From Erysipelotrichaceae bacterium (lineage in GTDB: Bacteria; Bacillota_I; Bacilli_A; Erysipelotrichales; Erysipelotrichaceae), in the NCBI GenBank assembly GCA_030523555.1, contig JAUNIH010000009.1, positions 1-40,878 of the forward strand: a stretch of 40,878 nucleotides of DNA, in the 5' to 3' direction. The translations under genes were made by a program, and so were the position numbers. The notes beneath the pieces are model-generated. The model was not told the DNA's origin. It was given only the letters and a program-made list of their open reading frames with translations, and searched no databases. This document shows, one piece after another, positions 22,622-31,622 of the stretch (its first letter is position 1; every line of letters begins with the position of its first letter).

Positions 22622-23170
22622 TTAATTCCCAGCGTATTCAAAGAAGACTACTGTAAGATTGACCGATACAGTTCCACTACCTGTCGTATATCTTACTGTA
22701 CCGTTATTGATGTTGAGTTCTAATACTCTTGCGTAATATGGACCGTATTCAAGCTGTCCGACAATATTTTCGGCTGTCACATAGGAATCACAGGTAAATG
22801 ACATATCAATAGCTCTTACTGCCAGATAATCATTGATACTTACCGGTTTAAACGATAACTGATAATTACTTGTATTGGCCGTAATGGTATTGAGATAGGT
22901 AATGACATTTGTCGCATTATCATAATCCGCAATAGGCTTCATATCATCTTTCTCTGCCTGAGATATCGCCTCTTCCATATTATGAAGTCTTTGATTCTTG
23001 ACTTCTTCTATCATGATAGCTGACTGCAGATTATCTATCTTATCCTGATTATCCCTGATGGTATTGTTTACAGGTATATAGATTAAAGATACATATAATA
23101 AGATCAGTGCCAGTATAGCCAGAACCAGAATAAGAATCTTTTCTCTTAAGGTAAATTCACGTTTCAGCAT
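22622..23170 (-). CDS. pilO: PilO-like type IV pilus assembly protein
   Basis: This 182-aa bitopic protein has a short cytoplasmic N-terminus (MLKREFTLREK), a membrane helix at about residues 12-33, a coiled coil at about 38-75 (NTIRDNQDKIDNLQSAIMIE), and a ferredoxin-like C-terminal domain. PilO pairs with PilN to form the inner-membrane alignment complex linking PilM to the platform. Sequence similarity is weak, so the call rests on length, topology and its place as the last gene after pilM and pilN. Its start is 1 nt behind the pilN stop. Confidence 0.72.
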   Translation of the reverse strand: MLKREFTLREKILILVLAILALILLYVSLIYIPVNNTIRDNQDKIDNLQSAIMIEEVKNQRLHNMEEAISQAEKDDMKPIADYDNATNVITYLNTITANTSNYQLSFKPVSINDYLAVRAIDMSFTCDSYVTAENIVGQLEYGPYYARVLELNINNGTVRYTTGSGTVSVNLTVVFFEYAGN

Positions 23171-23171
23171 A

Positions 23172-23726
23172 TCAGTTGATCTCCTTTAGCGTAATCGTCA
23201 TATTGATCATCGCTACAGCATTTTCATCATATAAGGAGTTGGCCGTTGAAACACTTACCCCGTCAACCATATTGGATTCATTAAGTCTTGTGATAATTCC
23301 TGATGCTCCCTGTAAATCAATACCGGATATCTGCACCACAAGAATCTTACCAGAGAACTGCACACTTACAATATTAGAATCATAGAGCTTCATATCTAAC
23401 ATATTCAGAACCTTAACGGCATCTACTGTCTTTAAGTCATCATATGTAGAATCGAAGTAGTAATGCTGATACTGTTTTAAGACTTCTTCATAGTTTTCAT
23501 TTTCTCTTTGTAGACTCACAAGCTGTGTCTGCAGTTTATTTACTTCAGATGTAGACTTGATCGCAAGTGCCAGTCTGTCAATTACCGCAAACTTCACAAA
23601 CAGACCAAAAAGAATACAGAAAGCTACAATACCAATAATCATTTCATTACTCAGTTTCTGTTTTTCAACCTGATAGAGATTTACATATTTCTTTGAAGGA
23701 TATTTATCAACTTTCTTCTTAGCCAT
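23172..23726 (-). CDS. pilN: PilN-like type IV pilus assembly protein
   Basis: This 184-aa protein has a cytoplasmic N-terminal segment (MAKKKVDKYPSKKYVNLYQV) where the PilM-binding peptide (INLLP-like) would be. A membrane helix spans about residues 30-52, a coiled coil about 60-90 (LQTQLVSLQRENENYEEVLK), and a small periplasm-side-type alpha/beta domain follows. It would dimerise with PilO and dock PilM at the membrane. The call is based on topology and gene order, because PilN proteins are poorly conserved. It lies 8 nt behind pilM. Confidence 0.72.
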   Translation of the reverse strand: MAKKKVDKYPSKKYVNLYQVEKQKLSNEMIIGIVAFCILFGLFVKFAVIDRLALAIKSTSEVNKLQTQLVSLQRENENYEEVLKQYQHYYFDSTYDDLKTVDAVKVLNMLDMKLYDSNIVSVQFSGKILVVQISGIDLQGASGIITRLNESNMVDGVSVSTANSLYDENAVAMINMTITLKEIN

Positions 23727-23734
23727 AACAACCC

Positions 23735-24682
23735 CTACATTAATGTTGCCCCATAGGCATACTGATGTGTATTTGTATCAAGAGAATCATATATCTTACC
23801 AAGATATTCAACCTTGATACCGATAGTATTTTCAAGTTCTTCAATAAGTGCCTTATTATTGGCTCCGCCACCACACACATAACACTTACTGATACCCTTG
23901 GCATTACCATAGTTATAGAAATTGATAGCTCTCATGACTTCTGTACAGATAGATGTATAGATATTCTTTACTACCTCTAAATCCATCACATTTTCATGAT
24001 TTGTTTCCTTATTGACTCTCGCGATATGTTCATCAATATTAAGATGATCCGCAATCTCCTGATCAATACTAAAACCACCCATATCAATAGTACGGGTTGT
24101 ATCATAACTGTTATCCTTAAACATATGAACTGTCGTCGTCTGATGACCGAAATCAACTACACACACAGGTTCACCATTACTTTTTTCTTCAATAAGATAT
24201 TTAAGAGAAAACTCATCAGGAACTACCTGTACAAGCTTAAGTCCTGCAACTCTGCACATTTCTCTTAAATCAATAATATCTGACTTCAAAGCAGCACATG
24301 CCATTAAAGTCATACTGTTATCATCATCAGATATTACCGAATAATCATAATTGTATTTCTCTTTACCCTGAACGATATAATCCTTGAATTCATAAGGAAG
24401 ATTAACACTCAGCTCATCAACAGTCATCTTCGGAACATTAATCGTTCTTACATAAGATAAAGCACTGGAAATAGAAATAGCACATCTTTTAGCCTTAATG
24501 TCATTTTCCTTCATTTTTTCCTTAAGAAAATCAGCCATAGCTTCCTTAGAAGTAATGACTCCATTAATAACCAGTTTATCCGGTGTCTCAACACTTACAG
24601 TCTTAACTATCTGATTACCATCACTTAAAACCAGTTTGACATTACCAGATCCAAAATCTATTCCTAATATTGGTTTAGACAT
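23735..24682 (-). CDS. pilM: PilM, actin-like pilus assembly ATPase
   Basis: This 315-aa protein has the actin/FtsA fold motifs: phosphate-1 loop PILGIDFGSGNVKLVL at the start, PVCVVDFGHQTTTVHMF (phosphate-2) near residue 172, and the adenosine motif KCYVCGGGANNKALIEEL near residue 268. It is a cytoplasmic protein that binds the N-terminus of PilN and helps couple the motors to the platform. It lies 15 nt behind the prepilin peptidase gene and 8 nt before pilN. Confidence 0.87.
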   Translation of the reverse strand: MSKPILGIDFGSGNVKLVLSDGNQIVKTVSVETPDKLVINGVITSKEAMADFLKEKMKENDIKAKRCAISISSALSYVRTINVPKMTVDELSVNLPYEFKDYIVQGKEKYNYDYSVISDDDNSMTLMACAALKSDIIDLREMCRVAGLKLVQVVPDEFSLKYLIEEKSNGEPVCVVDFGHQTTTVHMFKDNSYDTTRTIDMGGFSIDQEIADHLNIDEHIARVNKETNHENVMDLEVVKNIYTSICTEVMRAINFYNYGNAKGISKCYVCGGGANNKALIEELENTIGIKVEYLGKIYDSLDTNTHQYAYGATLM

Positions 24683-24697
24683 TACATTTCCTTTCCA

Positions 24698-25468
24698 CTA
24701 TATAAATAACGAGAGATACCACATAAGAATCTCTTCACCAGTTAGCATCGTAATAAAAGCCGCTATCGCAATTGAAGGTCCAAACGGAAAAGCCTCTTCA
24801 GCTTTATTACCTCTAGCATACGCAAAGATAATACCCACAATACACGCAATAAAAGCCATCAGGACTACTTTCATAATCCCAAAGTAGAGGCCCAGCATAA
24901 AGAACAGTTTAAGATCGCCTCCACCCATGGAATCTATACCCTTAATCTTATTAAACATAAAGACTAAAAGATATAAAACCCCAAATATTATAAGACCGCC
25001 AAGAATCCCATTCTTAACAGTCCCCTTATCATTAAAGTTAAACACAAAGAATCCGACAATACCGGCAATAATGAATCTGTCTGGAATCCATCCATCATCA
25101 ATATCCACCAGTGAACACACAAATAAAATGCTGAATAAAAAGATATATTCAACCGTTTTAATACTGAACCCGTATTTTACCGCAATAAACACATATCCTA
25201 TAAAACACAAAAATTCCGTAAGAGGATATCTAATTGAAACATCTGCCCCACAATATCGACATTTTCCCTTAAGGAATATCCATGAAAAAACAGGAACAAG
25301 GTCTAATGCCCCAAGTTCATGTCCGCAAGAAGTACAGTGGGAGCGACCCCTAAGGATCGACTCACCACTTATTATTCTTGAAGCATAGCAGTTTAAGAAA
25401 CTGCCCATTACCAATCCCAGTAATCCAACTACAAAATACAGATAGAGATTAAAAGGATCGAAATACAT
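24698..25468 (-). CDS. pilD: Prepilin peptidase / N-methyltransferase
   Basis: This 256-aa polytopic aspartic protease cleaves prepilins after the leader Gly and N-methylates residue 1. Both catalytic aspartate motifs are present: CSLVDIDDGWIPDRF and MGGGDLKLFFMLG. The N-terminal loop keeps two CxxC pairs (HCTSCGHELG and KCRYCGADV), as in bifunctional enzymes such as PilD, so the methylation domain is intact. It serves the five prepilin-like proteins of this operon. It lies 5 nt behind the major pilin gene. Confidence 0.93.
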   Translation of the reverse strand: MYFDPFNLYLYFVVGLLGLVMGSFLNCYASRIISGESILRGRSHCTSCGHELGALDLVPVFSWIFLKGKCRYCGADVSIRYPLTEFLCFIGYVFIAVKYGFSIKTVEYIFLFSILFVCSLVDIDDGWIPDRFIIAGIVGFFVFNFNDKGTVKNGILGGLIIFGVLYLLVFMFNKIKGIDSMGGGDLKLFFMLGLYFGIMKVVLMAFIACIVGIIFAYARGNKAEEAFPFGPSIAIAAFITMLTGEEILMWYLSLFI

Positions 25469-25473
25469 ACTGA

Positions 25474-25851
25474 TTATTTAGTAGTATCAATTGTTACGTC
25501 TGTATCAACAGGAATAACTGTATTTAAACCATGTGAAGTTACTGTAAGTTGGCCAGATGTTCCAGTGCCCAAAGTAACACAAGTTGAACCACCTTCACCA
25601 TGTGTGCAGTTTGCTATTAGTTTGCTTTGAGCAACAGTTACTTTACCCGTTGTAGAGTAAGTAGTACCAGTTAACATTTCATTACTAATTTCTTCTGCTA
25701 ATGCGGCTCTAACATTCGCTACATCGGCTGCATGCTGAGCTTTAGTAGTAGCTGCACCGAATACAGGGAACATGATAGCTACCAGTACAGCGATGATTGC
25801 GATGACAATCAGTAATTCAGCTAATGTGAAACCTTTCTTATTGTTTTTCAT
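25474..25851 (-). CDS. Major type IV pilin
   Basis: This 125-aa prepilin has a 7-residue basic leader ending in Gly, then FTLAELLIVIAIIAVLVAIM, with Glu at mature position 5. The globular domain is small, with a possible disulfide loop between the cysteines of NCTHGEGGSTCV (about residues 83-94). It is the best candidate for the major subunit, because it is the shortest full pilin, has canonical processing residues, and sits just before the peptidase gene. Its 67-nt upstream gap from pilC has a strong AGGTGG and a small hairpin (25892-25906), which could support higher or separate expression. Confidence 0.88.
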   Translation of the reverse strand: MKNNKKGFTLAELLIVIAIIAVLVAIMFPVFGAATTKAQHAADVANVRAALAEEISNEMLTGTTYSTTGKVTVAQSKLIANCTHGEGGSTCVTLGTGTSGQLTVTSHGLNTVIPVDTDVTIDTTK

Positions 25852-25891
25852 ATTTCTTATCCACCTTTCTATATGAGAAATATTTATGTGA

Positions 25892-25906
25892 ACTCATTTA
25901 ATGAGT
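25892..25906 (-). other. Small hairpin between pilC and the pilin gene
   Basis: ACTCATTTAATGAGT is a short inverted repeat without a T run, so it is not a normal terminator. It may be an RNA processing or stability element that raises pilin mRNA over the rest of the operon; this is inference only. Confidence 0.3.
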
Positions 25907-25918
25907 AATCACCTTTGA

Positions 25919-27130
25919 TCAGATGCCTCCGTATAATGTAAACATCGGCATATATAAAGCTATGACAATAAATCCTATAACTATACCCAGTACAACCGTT
26001 ATAGCCGGCTGTAACATATCCAGCATTCTTTTGGTTGCTACACTTACTTCGTTATCGAAGTGTAGACCTATCGTCTTAAGTGTTTCTTCTAAGGAACCAG
26101 TTTCTTCACCCATCGCTACCATTTCACATAATAGCTTTGGATAACATTCCGTCTCTTCAAGACACTCACCCAGGCTTCTACCTTCTTCTAGTTTGTTGAT
26201 GGTTGAACCGAGTTTAAGTCCCATGTAGTAGTTATCAAGGACCTTGGAGGTAATATTTACGGCTCTTATCATCGGTAAACCGGAATTAAGGAGAGTAGCC
26301 ATCGTGTTGGCAAACTGTGATGCGGATTTCATCTGTATGACTTCCTTTAATAAAGGAAACTGTGTCTGCATCTTTGACAGATTTATATGTCCCTGTTCTG
26401 TACTTGCATAATATCTTATGGCAATGGCTATAAGAACTATTGCCAGCAGGATAATAAACCAGTAGGAAGAGAAGAAATTCGCTATTGCCATCACAATTCT
26501 TGTGATTAGAGGCATCTCTATATCAAACTCTGCAAACAGGTCTGTAAATACCGGCATCGCTACACCCAGTACTATCGCTATAACAACAGCCGATAATACT
26601 AACAGGAATATCGGATAGGTCAGAGCTGATTTTACTTTTTCCTGGATGACACTCTGATTCTCAAAATATGTCTTTAATGAATCAAACGAAGTATCAAGAG
26701 TACCTGAAGATTCACCAGCCCTTACCGTTTCAATAAATGTAGCCGGTAAGTATTCAGAACCTTTGTTTTCAAAGGAATCCGCAAGAGAATAACCATTGGA
26801 GACATCTGTTGTTACTTCTGTAAGAAGTTTCTTTATCTTTTTGTCTTCTGTCTGTTCAGCCATGAGGCCTGAAGCTCTGGCTATAGGCATACCAGCCTTT
26901 AAGACAATCGCAAACTCTGAACACAGTATGGATAACTGTTTCAAAGGAATCTTCTTGGGACCTATCTCCGTCTCTAATATCGATGGTTTTACACTGGCTT
27001 CTTCAACGCTTAAAACGATGGGATATTTTTCTTTGATAATATCCACTGCTGCCAGTTCATCGTAGGCTTCAATAACCCCATTCACCTTATTACGATCTTT
27101 ACTTAAGGCACTATACTTATATGTTGGCAT
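25919..27130 (-). CDS. pilC: PilC/GspF platform protein
   Basis: This 403-aa protein starts PTYKYSALSKDRNKVNGVIE, the usual PilC/GspF N-terminal strand. Two GspF domains follow, each with cytoplasmic helices: LSILCSEFAIVLKAGMPIAR (about 66-85), and SASQFANTMATLLNSGLPMI around residue 268, plus three membrane helices (about 168-190, 215-240 and 370-395). It forms the inner-membrane base on which PilB and PilT act. The conserved EMVAMGEETGSLEETL near residue 340 is the family signature. Confidence 0.93.
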   Translation of the reverse strand: MPTYKYSALSKDRNKVNGVIEAYDELAAVDIIKEKYPIVLSVEEASVKPSILETEIGPKKIPLKQLSILCSEFAIVLKAGMPIARASGLMAEQTEDKKIKKLLTEVTTDVSNGYSLADSFENKGSEYLPATFIETVRAGESSGTLDTSFDSLKTYFENQSVIQEKVKSALTYPIFLLVLSAVVIAIVLGVAMPVFTDLFAEFDIEMPLITRIVMAIANFFSSYWFIILLAIVLIAIAIRYYASTEQGHINLSKMQTQFPLLKEVIQMKSASQFANTMATLLNSGLPMIRAVNITSKVLDNYYMGLKLGSTINKLEEGRSLGECLEETECYPKLLCEMVAMGEETGSLEETLKTIGLHFDNEVSVATKRMLDMLQPAITVVLGIVIGFIVIALYMPMFTLYGGI

Positions 27131-27161
27131 ATATCCTCTTTATTTAATTTTAATATAAGAT

Positions 27162-28196
27162 TTAATAAATATTTAAAGCATTTTTAACATAATCCGCATC
27201 ATTTGATGCCAAAACTGCTTCTTCTTTGGAAATTTTTCTTTCTTTTACAAGATTTATCAGACAGTTATCCATAGTTATATTGCCGATTCTTGCAGAAGTC
27301 GCAATCGCATTCTGAATAGAAGGGGTCTTTCCTTCTCTTATAAGATTGGCAATGGCACTGTTTACTTTCATTACTTCATAAGCCAGTACTCTTCCTTCAG
27401 AATCAATTCTTGGAAGTAACTGCTGAGCCAAGACATATTTTAATGTTGTACTAAGCTGCATTCTTATCTGGTCTTTTTTACCCTCAGATACAGCACTTAT
27501 AATTCTATCTATCGTATCTCCTGCACCATTTGTATGCAAGGTCGCAAAGACCAGGTGTCCGGTTTCAGCTGCAGTTAAAGCTGTTTCAATAGTATCCGCA
27601 TCTCTTAATTCACCAAGAAGAATAATATCCGGATCTTCTCTTAAAGAAGCTCTTAAACCATCAGAGAAACTCTCGGTATCCTGTCCTACTTCTCTTTGAT
27701 TGATAATACATTTATCAGGTTTATATAAATATTCCACTGGATCTTCCAGGGTAATAATATGTCCCTCATATGTATGATTTATCGCATCTATCAAAGATGC
27801 AAGAGTAGTAGACTTACCTGAACCTGTTTCACCGGTAACTAAGACTATACCTTTTCTTAATTTAATGATTTCTTCTACTATTTTAGGAAGACCAAGAACT
27901 GATATATCCGGTATCGTATCACTAAGTAATCTTAAGGCTATAGATATATGATTCTGCTGCTTAAAGACATTGATACGGCATCTTGTATTATCTATCGTCT
28001 TAGCCATATCATGTTCCTTAAGATTTGTAATATCTACACCCAGTTCTTTGGCAAGAGATTCCAGTTTATTATCATCCAGCACCGGTAAATCAAGCGCTTT
28101 TAAAGAACCATGTACACGTACACTTGGTTTTAATCCATATACCAGATGAAGATCACTCGCCTTTTTTTCTTTAGCTAATTTTACTAATTCTTCCAT
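27162..28196 (-). CDS. pilT: PilT retraction ATPase
   Basis: This 344-aa hexameric secretion ATPase has the PilT opening KASDLHLVYGLKPSVRVHG, Walker A VTGETGSGKSTTLASLI (about residue 120), Asp box VEYLY, NQREVGQDTESF, Walker B DIILLGELRDADTI, and the His box GHLVFATLHTNGAGDTIDR. The end keeps the AIANLIREGKTPSIQNAI helix typical of PilT. It disassembles pili to give retraction and twitching. It lies 2 nt behind pilB, with no separate Shine-Dalgarno visible, so translation is probably coupled. Confidence 0.92.
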   Translation of the reverse strand: MEELVKLAKEKKASDLHLVYGLKPSVRVHGSLKALDLPVLDDNKLESLAKELGVDITNLKEHDMAKTIDNTRCRINVFKQQNHISIALRLLSDTIPDISVLGLPKIVEEIIKLRKGIVLVTGETGSGKSTTLASLIDAINHTYEGHIITLEDPVEYLYKPDKCIINQREVGQDTESFSDGLRASLREDPDIILLGELRDADTIETALTAAETGHLVFATLHTNGAGDTIDRIISAVSEGKKDQIRMQLSTTLKYVLAQQLLPRIDSEGRVLAYEVMKVNSAIANLIREGKTPSIQNAIATSARIGNITMDNCLINLVKERKISKEEAVLASNDADYVKNALNIY

Positions 28197-28198
28197 AA

Positions 28199-29869
28199 TT
28201 ATAAGTTACTTGATTCTATTACTTTGATTGCCTCTTCAGGTGTTGTTTCACCCTCTATGACAAGTCTTATCGCATTTTCTTCGATAGTCACAAAATTATT
28301 CGGTTTTAATGAATCTTTCTTGTTACCGGCATTGATCTGTCTTCTTAAATCTCCATCAATATTCAGTATTTCAAAGACACCCATTCTTCCTCTATAACCT
28401 GTGTTATAGCACATTGGACATCCCTTACCCTTATAGAAGACATAATCAGATACCTTATTTAACTTTAAAGCTTCCTTTTCTTCAGCAGTAGCTTCATAGG
28501 ATTCCTTACAGTTAGGACATATTCTTCTTACAAGTCTCTGGGCTATGATGCCCCTCATCGCACCACCAATCAGGTAAGGTTCAACTCCGATATCCAATAA
28601 CCTGTCTATCGCAGCCAAAGCGTTAGATGTATGTACGGTACTTAAGACAAGATGACCGGTAATAGCGGCACGCATCGCAATCTCTGCCGTTTCACCATCT
28701 CTAATTTCACCTACAGATATAATATCCGGATCCTGTCTTAAGATAGCTCTTAAACCGTTAGAGAAAGTCATACCCTGTTTCTCATTGATCTGAACCTGAT
28801 TGACGCCTCTCATCTGATATTCAACAGGATCTTCCAGAGTCGTTATATTAACATCATCCTTATTCAGTTTCGACAGCATCGTTGACATCGTAGAAGATTT
28901 ACCTGAACCTGTAGGACCGACAATCAGAATAACTCCTGATTTGGCCTTTAACAGATCATTAAACTTATCAAGATCCTTACCATGTAAACCTAAAGCTTCA
29001 GCTTCAAGTATCTGTGCTGTCTTATCAAGTAATCTGATAACGACCTTTTCACCATTAATGGTAGGTAATGTCGATATACGTAAATCTACATCTTTAGATT
29101 TGATGGTAATATTGGCACGTCCATCCTGAGGTACTTTCTTTTCAGCAATATCCATATTGCCCATAACCTTCATTCTGGAAATGACAGATGACTGCAGATT
29201 CTTAGGAACCGACAGCATACTTCTCATAACACCATCTATTCTCATTCTTACAACCAGTTCATCTTCCGCAGGTTCAAGATGTATATCTGAAGCTCTTTCT
29301 ACAACCGCTCTTTCAATAATTGAGTTAACCAGTCTTATTGTAGGTGCACTGGCATTATCATCATCGACAGCTGTACTGGTATTAACCGTTTCAGCCTTCT
29401 TTGATTCTTCGAGCATTTCATCAATTGCCCTGTTGGCACCTTCATTGCCATATAATCTGGCAATAGTACGATCTATCGCATCTTTAGTAGATATTACAGG
29501 TACCACTCTCATCTTGGTGGTATTTCTTACTTCTTCTATAGCCACAAAGTTCAAAGGATCGGCAGTCGCCAGATATAAGGTATCTCTATCAACTCTTACC
29601 GGTACAACACCATGTTTCTTGGCTATATTCTTGGATATCAAAGATGATACATTACTAGGAATAGTAAGGGTAGTAATATCGACAAACTCTAAACCCAGCT
29701 GCATCTCCAAGGCTTCAATCAGCTGTTTTTCCGTAATGAACTTATGCTCAATCAAAATCTCTCCAAGTCTCTTCTTGGTTCCCTTCTGCAAAGCCAATGC
29801 TTCATTCAACTGATCTTCGCTGATAAGATTTACACCTAATAATAAATCTCCAAGTCTCTTATATGCCAT
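28199..29869 (-). CDS. pilB: PilB/GspE extension ATPase
   Basis: This 556-aa protein has two N-terminal MshEN/T2SSE-N-type repeats (RLGDLLLGVNLISEDQLNEA and RLGEILIEHKFITEKQLIEA), folds that in relatives bind cyclic di-GMP. The motor core follows, with ERASDIHLEP, Walker A VGPTGSGKSST (about residue 320), Walker B IISVGEIRDGETAE and the His box LVLSTVHTSNA. The C-terminal zinc site has CPNC and CPMC pairs. It powers pilus polymerisation. AAAGGGG precedes the ATG. Possible c-di-GMP binding links it to the HD-GYP protein encoded in this window, but that link is inference. Confidence 0.93.
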   Translation of the reverse strand: MAYKRLGDLLLGVNLISEDQLNEALALQKGTKKRLGEILIEHKFITEKQLIEALEMQLGLEFVDITTLTIPSNVSSLISKNIAKKHGVVPVRVDRDTLYLATADPLNFVAIEEVRNTTKMRVVPVISTKDAIDRTIARLYGNEGANRAIDEMLEESKKAETVNTSTAVDDDNASAPTIRLVNSIIERAVVERASDIHLEPAEDELVVRMRIDGVMRSMLSVPKNLQSSVISRMKVMGNMDIAEKKVPQDGRANITIKSKDVDLRISTLPTINGEKVVIRLLDKTAQILEAEALGLHGKDLDKFNDLLKAKSGVILIVGPTGSGKSSTMSTMLSKLNKDDVNITTLEDPVEYQMRGVNQVQINEKQGMTFSNGLRAILRQDPDIISVGEIRDGETAEIAMRAAITGHLVLSTVHTSNALAAIDRLLDIGVEPYLIGGAMRGIIAQRLVRRICPNCKESYEATAEEKEALKLNKVSDYVFYKGKGCPMCYNTGYRGRMGVFEILNIDGDLRRQINAGNKKDSLKPNNFVTIEENAIRLVIEGETTPEEAIKVIESSNL

Positions 29870-29941
29870 ATCTACCCCTTTATATATTTATATTATATAT
29901 CTTTATTAATAACTCTTTATAAGTCGTGTCTTAACATAATA

Positions 29942-30520
29942 TCAATTATTATCTGGATCTTTAATCTGTTTCAGATTAATCGCTTTTACTTCAAACTGAC
30001 CTGATACGATATCAGCTTCTTCATACGCTACAAGCAGATCCACAACAAATTTTACTTTACCGGCATCATCTTTAACATATTTAACACTTGCCTTAGCCTT
30101 TAGATCGTGCGGATACATACTTCCACTTAAGAGTCTGTTGTATTCACCTTTATTTCCTAATGCCAGATAACCGGCTTTTGTGGTTTCTGCCCCACTTTCA
30201 TCAAGAGTTACCAATGAAGTATCCTGACTCTTTATGGCGTAGGTCACACTGAAAAACGATTCAACCTCATTATTGTTATTAAGTGTACATTCTGTCGTAT
30301 ATCTGAGTTCATTTGATATGACTTCTTCGAGAACTCCATAAAGTGTCTGTGCCTCACTTGTCCTTATAGACTTTATAAACTGTCTCTGTGCCAGCATTAC
30401 ACCTGCCACAAGAATTGATGAAACAATCAGCATTATCGCAATTGCCACCAGCAGTTCCGTAAGGGATGTACCCTTTTTTGATTTTATTTTATTTTTTAAA
30501 TCAATAATCATCTTATTCAT
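29942..30520 (-). CDS. Minor pilin, GspJ-like
   Basis: This 192-aa prepilin has a 16-residue basic leader ending SKKG, then TSLTELLVAIAIMLIVSSIL with Glu at mature position 5. The globular part is larger than that of the major pilin and rich in beta strands. Its size and position after the GspK-like and small minor pilin genes resemble GspJ in the GspHIJK tip complex; sequence alone does not prove this. AGGTGATG lies upstream of the ATG. The gene precedes pilB by 72 nt. Confidence 0.75.
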   Translation of the reverse strand: MNKMIIDLKNKIKSKKGTSLTELLVAIAIMLIVSSILVAGVMLAQRQFIKSIRTSEAQTLYGVLEEVISNELRYTTECTLNNNNEVESFFSVTYAIKSQDTSLVTLDESGAETTKAGYLALGNKGEYNRLLSGSMYPHDLKAKASVKYVKDDAGKVKFVVDLLVAYEEADIVSGQFEVKAINLKQIKDPDNN

Positions 30521-30534
30521 ATGTACATCACCTG

Positions 30535-30894
30535 TTATCTTTCATAATAGTAAAAACCATCAGCAGTCTCATAACCTTTAACATTGCCGAAATTCTTTTG
30601 CTGGGTTCGCCCATTAGAATCGGTATAGGTTAAGGTTACAGCAAAAGTGCTTCCATCAGTTCCGGTTATTTCAGTGCCACTGTATTCTGCCTCAGTAACA
30701 ATATCAAAAGAAGACCTGTTTATCTTTGCGGCTGAAACAATAGCTCCACTTAGTATTGCGATGGCAATACAGATAACCAGCAGTGATACCAGGGTTTCCG
30801 TAAGGGTCTCACCACGCTTATCTCTGATCTTTGACAGATTCAGAGATTGTTTATCAGTATGTACACATGAATTATCAAATAATTTCTTTATCAT
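30535..30894 (-). CDS. Minor pilin, GspI-like
   Basis: This 119-aa prepilin has an unusually long N-terminal extension (28 residues) before the cleavage motif DKRG, then ETLTETLVSLLVICIAIAIL with Glu at mature positions 1 and 5. The mature globular domain is only about 60 residues and ends FYYYER. It overlaps the GspK-like gene by 4 nt (ATGA). By order and size it fits the GspI place in a tip complex. The long leader may hold the start wrongly, but no better internal start is visible. Confidence 0.72.
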   Translation of the reverse strand: MIKKLFDNSCVHTDKQSLNLSKIRDKRGETLTETLVSLLVICIAIAILSGAIVSAAKINRSSFDIVTEAEYSGTEITGTDGSTFAVTLTYTDSNGRTQQKNFGNVKGYETADGFYYYER

Positions 30895-31622
30895 TGTGCA
30901 GCTCCTGTTCCATAAAAATTACCGACAGTCCACTCATATGTATCGGTTGTGGTAGTTACAGTTACAGGTATAATAACCACCCACATACCATCTTCGGTTT
31001 TTACAGTGGTATCTTTTGTGATAGTAGACGAAAGATACATACGTTCATTCTCTTTCCCATTTTCATCCTGCATAGTCATCGTAAAGGTAACCGGATACTC
31101 TTCATATGAATCTGTCGATTTATCACTATCTTTTGTAACGGCATATTTAACATAGACTGTAACTAAATTATCGTTATTTGTGGAAATATCGAAAGATCCT
31201 TCGCATGGTGTATCCCATGAAATCTTCTTTTCTATCTCCTCTATTATTTTTTTAAATTCATCCGCAAATATATCCTCCGCAGGACTTATGGTGTAGTCCG
31301 GATCAGTACTTGGAATTTCCCTTCCTGATTTCGTTACTGTTTTAATTGTTGTTACTGTACAGTCCATTCCATCCAGTTCATCTTTAATCAGAAGTCCGGC
31401 AGACTCAATTGTCAGTGAACGCTGGGTCTCCTGTCTTATTTCAAAAGTAGTTTTAAAGGATGACATTGAAACTGCCAGGATAGTCAAAGATACCATCATT
31501 GCCACAAACATTAGCAGCAGTGCATACAACATACTGACACCGCTTTTTTCTGTTAGTTTATATGTCAGCGACATTTTTCTCTTCTTTTCAAAGGTACGTA
31601 TTTTTTTATTATGAATCATCAT
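30891..31622 (-). CDS. Minor pilin-like protein without Glu5, GspK/PilX-like
   Basis: This 243-aa protein has a basic 31-residue N-terminus ending EKSG, then VSMLYALLLMFVAMMVSLTI. The hydrophobic helix is pilin-like, but mature residue 5 is Tyr, not Glu. Loss of Glu5 is characteristic of GspK, the subunit at the very tip of type II pseudopili, and similar PilX-like initiators. The C-terminal domain is beta-rich and ends VGNFYGTGAAQ. Its Shine-Dalgarno (GGAGGT) lies inside the last codons of the giant prepilin gene, with a 4-nt ATGA overlap, so the two proteins are made together. Confidence 0.72.
   Translation of the reverse strand: MMIHNKKIRTFEKKRKMSLTYKLTEKSGVSMLYALLLMFVAMMVSLTILAVSMSSFKTTFEIRQETQRSLTIESAGLLIKDELDGMDCTVTTIKTVTKSGREIPSTDPDYTISPAEDIFADEFKKIIEEIEKKISWDTPCEGSFDISTNNDNLVTVYVKYAVTKDSDKSTDSYEEYPVTFTMTMQDENGKENERMYLSSTITKDTTVKTEDGMWVVIIPVTVTTTTDTYEWTVGNFYGTGAAQ

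Noticed and set aside
29157-29813. Long plus-strand ORF of 218 codons
   Set aside because: It is the antisense shadow of pilB, rich in Ser/Ile/Leu without a recognisable domain; pilB is supported by many motifs.
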